64,000 nt of DNA from Triglochin maritima (lineage: Eukaryota; Streptophyta; Magnoliopsida; Alismatales; Juncaginaceae). This document shows positions 57,401 through 64,000 of this stretch, in pieces. The DNA lies in NCBI GenBank assembly GCA_963682175.1, contig OY821784.1, forward strand, positions 31,477,621-31,541,620. Direction: 5' to 3'. The position numbers were made by a program, and so were the translations under genes. Below the pieces are notes generated by a model. That model saw only the letters and a program-made list of their open reading frames with translations. It had not been told where the DNA came from and made no database searches. Position 1 is the stretch's first letter. Each line of letters starts with the position of its first letter.

Positions 57401-59560
57401 AATGTGTTCTAAAAGTTTTACTTTTATATGTCAATTATTATGAATTGGATGTGCAAAATTTTTGTTCATTGATTAATGTATTTGTCTTTTAGAAGTGTTA
57501 AGGAAGAGGCTCTTGGCCCTTAACGATAGAGCTTTAAAAGATAATGATTTACATAAATCAAAATGTTATTCACAATCATGGTAATAGACATGGAACATTA
57601 ATTACCGAGATAAGATTGTCGTGTTGGTTATCGATTATTGTAGCTCTACAAATATTTGACGACACGAGTATATAAAAGAGGAAAATAGTTACTTTTATAT
57701 ATTGAATAGACCTAGAAAGTGAAAAATTATAGATTTGTATTATGTGTCAATAATATTTTCATTGTGTCTTGAATCCTAAGATATGAGACTTATGTCTTTT
57801 CACATAAGAAGTGTTCAATTTGATAATTGTCAAAAACTATCAATGAGCTTAGTGATAAAGACAATAGTTAGTTGAGCTCGACTTGTGCTGGAAAAGATAG
57901 CTGGTCAAAAGATTATCATTGCCCCTCTTAATTTGAGTGATTATATTAGTAGGCCCATTGATAAAGTAAAATTATAATGTGCACAATGTGACTTAAGTTA
58001 AGTTACATATTTATAATTTGCTAAAGAGATCAAGAAATGAATATATAATACAAAGGTGACACATTTCTACTTTGTATATATTCTTAATATCCTGAGGCAA
58101 GGGATGGACACAAGTGATGTCTTTACATCACTAAATGGATCGTGTTTAGTTCGAGTGAACAAGACATCTATGCTAATTGGGTAACTATAATGTGTAGTTA
58201 GATACCGCTTATAGTTTGTGATATTAAGTGTTTAATATCACTGTCAATATAGCTTAGATCCTCCTATAGGTCACACCACAAAACTGGGAAACAAGAAGCT
58301 TGATTTTGTATTCATATGGTGTATCGGGTTTCATGTGAAATGAGATACACGTGGGAATCGATTAAATCAACATGTCATGAAAATGACATAATTAGAATCA
58401 TGAATAAATTCATATGAGATGTATGTATTATGGGGTGTAATAGTTTGACATTGCATAAGATAATATGTTACATGATATATGAATTTTCTAAAACCCCAAT
58501 AATCAAATTTTGTTGGATGAAAATCCAAAATTTGACAAAAGCAAAAATCGGGTCAAAACGGTAGACCGTTTTGAGATCGGTCGACCGGACAAAGATCGGA
58601 TGCGCATGGGTCGACTGAAAATTATCAGGACGTGTCTTGATAATATGATCGATCGACCGGGGGTAATACGGTTGACTGAAAATCTCCATGAATTTTTTTG
58701 GTGATATAACGGTCGATCGGTATAAGGACACGGTCGACCAAAATTTACCAGGAGAAATTTTGGTAAGTAAACGGTCGACCGGTGTGAGACGTGGTTCGAC
58801 CGAAATTTTTCAGGGACTTTTTCTCGTGAATATTCGGTTGACCGTCTAGCTCACGGTCCGACCGAACTTGTCAAAACATTAACCGTTCAGTCGACCGAGT
58901 GGTGATTTTGGTCGACCGTTCAGCACGATTCTGTCTTGAATTATTAAGAGATTAGTGTTGATCATGGGATGGATTTGTTCCAATGATGGTCAAACATTTT
59001 TAAGGATGATTATGTGTCAATTTGTGATTGGTTCAAGGGAAATAAAAACAAGAGATCATGGGTTCATGGGTAGCCCATGATGTGGGTGTTGGGAGTGCCT
59101 TATATAGGTTTCCTCTCCATACTTGTTTAATGTTAATGCAAAATTCTCTCTCTCCCCAACCTCTCCACTAATCCATCCGAATTTCTCTTAATTATTTTGA
59201 GCTTTTGGAGATTAATTCTCGTGGAGCTTTAGAGAGGTTATTAGCTAGATTCTAAGCTTGATTTAGAGATTGAATTGACTAGCTCATTTCTTTCTAATCT
59301 TCTTTAGAGTTTGGTGAACACTTGAAGGTGAATCAACCGGAGATTCGACGTTCGACGCAACTCCGAATTTTCATAAAGATTTTAGAGAACCTTTGGATAT
59401 GACCCTCTTACATTTGTTTTAATAAATATATTTAGATTATATGATATTAGAATAAATGTAAAACAATGTGCATAAAATTGTTGAAAATATGGAAATACAT
59501 CTTGTATGCATGTATAAATTTTAAAAAATATATACATACATAAGGGAACAAAATCCTACA
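57401..59560. repeat. Copia-LTR-like non-coding DNA with a GGTCGACC minisatellite
   Basis: From 58550 to 58930, GGTCGACCG variants recur in pairs every 60-65 bp (for example AACGGTCGACCGGTGTGAG then GTGGTTCGACCGAAA). 59330-59390 has ACCGGAGATTCGACGTTCGA. LTR boundaries are not resolved; no gene. Confidence 0.5.
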
Positions 59561-60244
59561 ATAACTAGAATATATTTAATTCGTGGAGAGTTACTTTGAC
59601 AATCCATATTGATTGTCAAATTTATATACAAGAAGGAAACAATTATTTTCCGTTTATCTCATCCACATTCACGTCAACATTCATGGTGACAAAATGATTT
59701 TATTAGACTTTTGTATGACTTTTCACACGCTCATACATTCACTTCAAGGAATGGAGCACATTGATTGGACATATTACATGTTTTTCATCGATAACTCGAT
59801 ATTCAGACCATAAACAACCATGCCCGGGCTACCCCACACACACTGCTCCCTCTCTCCACCACGTCACCTCACCTCACCCACCCAAAAAAAACCTTAACCA
59901 CGCCCGGGCTACCCCCACCCACCCTACACTCTCTTTCCTCCACATCATTTTTAATTAAATAATTTTAATTCTTACACAGCATTTAACAAATTACATTTTA
60001 TATAATTCTAATTCTAATTCTAATTACTACTTTCAATTATTTTAACTCGAAAATATTTAAGTTTTACTATTAAATCGCAAAATTATTATTAAATATTACG
60101 AAACTACATTACGTGTTTCATAAACTGAAATCGGAAATATTACATTCAAAGTTAAGAAACGACAATACATATTACATAAACTAGAAATAGTACATTAAAA
60201 ATTACGTTGACCCATTTTTAAACCGCTCCTCGTCCGTAGCGTTG
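59561..60244. other. AT-rich spacer with a CCCGGGCTACCCC duplication
   Basis: CATGCCCGGGCTACCCC (59820) and CACGCCCGGGCTACCCC (59899) are about 80 bp apart. Otherwise AT-rich with no gene. Confidence 0.5.
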
Positions 60245-60249
60245 CCATA
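60245..60249. repeat. Probable target-site duplication CCATA, left copy
   Basis: The 5 bp before the family B LTR; the partner would be beyond the window end. Confidence 0.4.
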
Positions 60250-61479
60250 TGATGAGAATTAAATTTATACCGCAAGTGCACGGTGTCAATGAAGACGTGG
60301 CAAATACGGGTCGAACACAAGGAGGGAGAGATTTGTTATTTTCGTGATTTTCGATTAAGGAGAAGAAGGAGAGAAGAAATAATTGGGTTTTGAGATTTTT
60401 GGGTTTTAATTATCTAAAGAAAGAAACAAGAACAATTAAAACTAAAACAAGAACAAAGATGTGAATTCCGTCGGGTGGAGGTTTAGATTTAAGGTTTAGA
60501 TTAGAGAATTTAGAAACTTATAATAAATCATATTAGTTATAAAGCATTACATGATAAATGATTTAACATAAACTCAAGTAATCAAAATATACTAACACGA
60601 AATTAACATAATAACATTCATTCATCTTCTCTTCACCCTAAATCCGTCACCTCCACCCTTTGGAAGGAGTTAGAAACTCATAGAGGGAGGAAGAAGGGGT
60701 CCTTGAGACATTACAAAAGAAAACTAAAAGTAAGAAATAAAAGACAGAATTTTATTAATGAAAAGGAAGAATACAAAACTAAGATTAAAAATAAAAACTA
60801 CCACCAAAGACTAAGAACCCTTCTAACATCGTTCTCGGGTCTATTTATAGTTGCTACAAGGGATCTGGGTATAATATTGGAAAGTACACGTGTCCAGACA
60901 CGACTGGACGAAATTGGAGCACACAGATCGCTGAGGGGGCGGCGTTTCCGCCGCACAATGTATGTGATATGCGGCGATTTCGCCGCACAATCTTCTCTGA
61001 TTTAATCCGGATTTTTGCTGGTAGTTTATGGTATGATTTGATCCTCTTTTACGCTTCTGGATTGATTCTTTCCATTCTTTTGAGCTCCGGATTAATTCCT
61101 TCACATATTTGGAGATATACATTGATTTTTCTATATATTTTCTCCAAGAGAATAAAAGTTACTCGTGATTTGCAATTAGGTCCTTGACTTTTTGCAGTTA
61201 AGTCCCCAGCTACTTTTGTGCTTAAGTCCTTGTTCTTTTTGCAATTAGGACTTGAATGCTTTTATGCTTGGATACATTTCCATTCGTAACCCGATAATCT
61301 TGAACTTGGTCTTTATGATAGAAATGAGTCTTTTGCATGCGTTTATGCTCAGGATGTGGGTAAATTGCATTCAGGTCCCTGTATTATGTAAATAACACTA
61401 AACACATACCTTAGTAGCATTTATTGATGTAAAAGTAATCTAAATGAAAGACATATGATGCAATGTATGCAATGCATCA
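60250..61479 (-). repeat. Family B 3' LTR
   Basis: 1230 bp, TGATGAGAATT...AATGCATCA. Inverted repeats GCGGCGTTTCCGCCGC (60939-60954) and GCGGCGATTTCGCCGC (60971-60986). Confidence 0.9.
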
Positions 61480-62584
61480 AATACCCCCACACCTAGATTT
61501 TGCTAGTCCCTAGCAAAACAGAAGATACGAAAAATAAAACAGGGAAATCCTAACTCACTTTCGTAGGAATCACGGTTGCACTTAGCATGTGCAACAAGCC
61601 TTTAAACCTCCAAGTTTCCTTAGAGGACGAGTTTTGTCTCGTGAGGGTTTTCAGTTGACACACCCACAAAGTCTTAAATCAACATTCCATTAATAGCTCT
61701 TAATATCTCCACCTTAACCTTATACATCTCACCTAGAATTCTTGTATGCTCATCATATGAATCTAACTCATTAAAAATATGACTTGGTCTTTATTCCGCC
61801 AACATTCACACCACTAACCCTTCTACACATGTTTATCACTTGAATTATTTTGCACGCCTCCTCTGGTGGTGAAGTATCATTCGGATCAACCATGGCATGG
61901 ATCATTCTTTTAGCTTTGGGCCTTGAGTATTATTAAATTTTTTTTTCTTTTCTTTTCTTCCGTGATTCAACACATTTGCTTTTTGACACTTTTACCCTTT
62001 TGCATTCGTGTAGCGAGTTTGGTCGATAATCCCGAGGTGGTAGACTCAAGTTACCGGGTTTCAAGATACCCCTACGGACCAGTGACTCAAAGGCTTGGGC
62101 TTTTGTAATCATTTTCCAAAATGTGTTTTCTTCACTTTATTCCTTTATTTTTATTTTTATTTTCCTCAAGGCTTAATTGCTATTAGAAGTCCACACTTCC
62201 CGGTATATTTTCCTCAACCTCTGCTTTTTATCAACCACTTCAAAGATTTGATTCATCCAATTTAAGTGCATACATGTCTTAAAGGGCAATGGGTTATTTC
62301 TTTGGAACTTAGATTTATGTCACAATTTCTACAAGCAGAACTATATAATAAGGAACAAAAACTCAATGCAATTTGTACACGGGTTTTGACAGTTCAATCT
62401 TAAGCTATGTCATGAAACATTGATTTTTTATTTTTTATTAAATAAAAGACAGAATATATAGATAAATATATACATAAACACCCCCCACACCTAAATCATG
62501 CATTGTCCTCAATGTATGCAAATATAAAGCAAATGCACTTATTACCTTGGTGAATTGCGGTGGAAGGATGGAATTTGCTCAAAG
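61480..62584 (-). other. Family B 3' non-coding region with two polypurine-like tracts
   Basis: The reversed tract AATACCCCCACACCT borders the LTR. A second, CACCCCCCACACCTAAATCA, lies at 62479-62498 next to CATTGTCCTC, matching the internal tract of family A at 6621-6651. No reading frame that I can support. Confidence 0.7.
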
Positions 62585-64000
62585 TCAACCATAGTCAGAA
62601 CTGGATTGAATGACACCATATTGGTGCATGTATCCAGTTGAATTGTTCCCCATGTTGCAATGAGCGTCCTGAGTTACAGGTTCCACACCCCTCACATAAA
62701 TTGGTTCTCTTATTTGCTCGAGTGACGGTGGGTGTGTAGATGAATTCGTCCCCTTTTTCTTACTTCCTTTTTGATTTTGTGACGATTCAGAAATATTATA
62801 GATACGCGATTTCATCACAACATCACTTTGATTGCATGTTATTTCTGGCTCACTATCAATATGAAAGATATTAAATTCAGCTTTTAAGTTCCCAAAAGAT
62901 AATTGCATGAGCCCATTTCGACAGTTTATCAATGCTTCCGAAGTGGCTAAAAAGGGTCTGCCTAGAATTACAGGGATTTGTCGATTAGGATTTACAATAG
63001 GTGTAGTATCTAGTATGACAAAATCCACTGGGTAAATGAAGTCACCAACCTTGATCAAAACATCCTCGACTATACCTCTTGGTTTCTTAATAGAACAATC
63101 AGCAAATTGAAGGGTTGTCTTAGAGGGTTTTAGTGGACCAAGGTTCATTTGCTCATAGACAGAGTACGGGAGTAGGTTAACACTAGCACCAAGGTCTAGA
63201 AGGGCTTTGTTGATAAAAGTATCTCCTATTACACATGAAATTGTGGGACATCCAGGATCCTTATATTTTATAGGAGATGTGTTGGACAAAATAGAACTTA
63301 TGTTTGCAGTTAAGAATGCCTTCTTTGGTACGTTCGTTTTTCTCTTTTTAGTGCACAAATCTTTTAAGAATTTAGCATAAGCAGGTATTTGTTGAATCAT
63401 GTCTAAGAGTGGAATGTTCACCTTAACTTGCTTAAATACTTCCAAGATTTTCTCTATTTGTGCACTTGAGTTCTTTTTGAGTCTATTGGGAAATGGGGCT
63501 TTAGGGACATAGACTCGCTCAGGTTCAGGTTGAGCTACGGGTTCAGATTGAGTAGGTGGGGTGGGCGTTTCAGATTGGACGTCGGGTTCAATGGTTAGGT
63601 CATATGTGGCAGTTTGATGGCTAGATTGATTAGACGTTCTAGGATTTACAACATTATTATCAATCTGTCTTCCGGACCGTAATGATACTACAACATTTAT
63701 TTGTTGGAACGGTCCTTCTTCATTAACCATTTGAACCGGTCTAGGGTTGTTATTTCCTGAAGGTGGTTGATAGGATTGATATGAATTATTAGATCTAGGG
63801 TTCACCTCAGGTTGACTTGGAAACCGACCCTTTTCTCTTTCACCTACTATTTGCGCGAGTTGGCTGACTTGTGTCTCTAGCCTTTGGAAGGTCTGGTTGG
63901 TTGTTTGTATAAATGTTTTCATCAAATTTTCGAAGCTTGTCAACCTAACCTCATGATCGCCATTGTTACTAAACCCAGATGATGTATTATTTTGGTTATA
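62585..64000 (-). CDS. Family B Gag-protease, 3' end of ORF
   Basis: Open frame to the window edge; the start lies outside. Order on the minus strand: the Gag C-terminal part with TQVSQLAQIVGERE and an RSGRQ motif; a P/E-rich linker; then an Athila-type retropepsin at about residues 210-350 of the visible part, with CVIGDTFINKALLDLGASVN (active-site DLGAS, a variant of DTGA/DSGA), a hydrophobic flap region and the closing motif IPVILGRPFLATS. It ends at a stop about 90 residues after the protease. It would cleave Gag inside particles. No internal stop is seen, so this copy may be young. Polymerase is missing downstream. Confidence 0.88.
   Translation of the reverse strand, partial: YNQNNTSSGFSNNGDHEVRLTSFENLMKTFIQTTNQTFQRLETQVSQLAQIVGEREKGRFPSQPEVNPRSNNSYQSYQPPSGNNNPRPVQMVNEEGPFQQINVVVSLRSGRQIDNNVVNPRTSNQSSHQTATYDLTIEPDVQSETPTPPTQSEPVAQPEPERVYVPKAPFPNRLKKNSSAQIEKILEVFKQVKVNIPLLDMIQQIPAYAKFLKDLCTKKRKTNVPKKAFLTANISSILSNTSPIKYKDPGCPTISCVIGDTFINKALLDLGASVNLLPYSVYEQMNLGPLKPSKTTLQFADCSIKKPRGIVEDVLIKVGDFIYPVDFVILDTTPIVNPNRQIPVILGRPFLATSEALINCRNGLMQLSFGNLKAEFNIFHIDSEPEITCNQSDVVMKSRIYNISESSQNQKGSKKKGTNSSTHPPSLEQIREPIYVRGVEPVTQDAHCNMGNNSTGYMHQYGVIQSSSDYG

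Larger units (their letters stand above)
60250..64000 (-). mobile_element. Family B retrotransposon, 3' part, continuing past the window
   Basis: 3' LTR at 60250-61479, reversed polypurine tract at 61480-61494, 1.1 kb of 3' non-coding DNA, then Gag-protease on the minus strand to the window edge. No reverse transcriptase, RNase H or integrase lies between protease and 3' LTR, where they would be expected. Confidence 0.88.

Overview
This window is nuclear DNA of a flowering plant. One split protein-coding gene, an Hsp110/Hsp70-16-type chaperone at about 31.8-43.0 kb on the + strand, lies in a dense, nested field of transposable elements. The evidence is GT-AG introns, plant Athila-like Gypsy and SIRE-like Copia retrotransposons primed from tRNA-Asp or tRNA-Met, and hAT and Mutator-like DNA transposons. 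I cannot name the species.

0-17 kb: A decayed Copia element (- strand) is split by an almost complete Gypsy-type element (2149-9462, + strand, 5-bp duplication AGTGT). I call this 'family A'. It has tRNA-Asp-primed LTRs of about 1.55 kb and a zinc-knuckle Gag-like ORF, but no reverse transcriptase or integrase. Right of the Copia 5' LTR lie a DUF1985-like exon and a truncated minus-strand gag plus LTR of a related element (about 12.6-17.0 kb).

17-31.7 kb: A family A solo LTR (TSD ATGTG) sits inside a TTTAAAGGAC minisatellite. Next come a GRF-finger-like relic split by a short non-autonomous hAT element (20426-21649), a decayed autonomous-type hAT transposon (22375-25201), a 3.7-kb long-TIR Mutator-like element holding GRF-like relics and two tandem arrays (25221-28960), and a second, 1.45-kb Mutator-like element filled with a 243-bp higher-order minisatellite (30245-31698). 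The last one inserted at the TATA box of the chaperone gene and duplicated it.

31.8-43.0 kb: The chaperone gene has ten well-supported exons joined by phase-0 introns (about 800 codons with no stop). Two or three more 3' exons lie beyond a 3.7-kb intron filled with repeats; their exact junctions are unresolved.

43-64 kb: Copia pol remnants are followed by Copia-like non-coding DNA hit twice by family A: a solo LTR (46830-48235, TSD GGGAA) and, 61 bp away, a full-span element (48302-55775, TSD CATAT). A second Gypsy family, 'family B', had inserted into that element, and a later deletion was sealed with patchwork filler DNA. A second family B element (60250 to the window end) has LTR, Gag and protease but no polymerase.

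How the parts relate: families A and B share a tRNA-Asp primer site, a 3' polypurine tract with an internal near-copy about 1 kb upstream, similar 3' non-coding regions and Gag C-terminal sequence. Both appear non-autonomous and probably depend on an Athila-like partner outside the window. Both also carry pairs of short palindromes at matching places in LTR and leader: CCAATTGG-centred in A, GCGGCG/CGCCGC in B. This is the most unusual sequence pattern I found.
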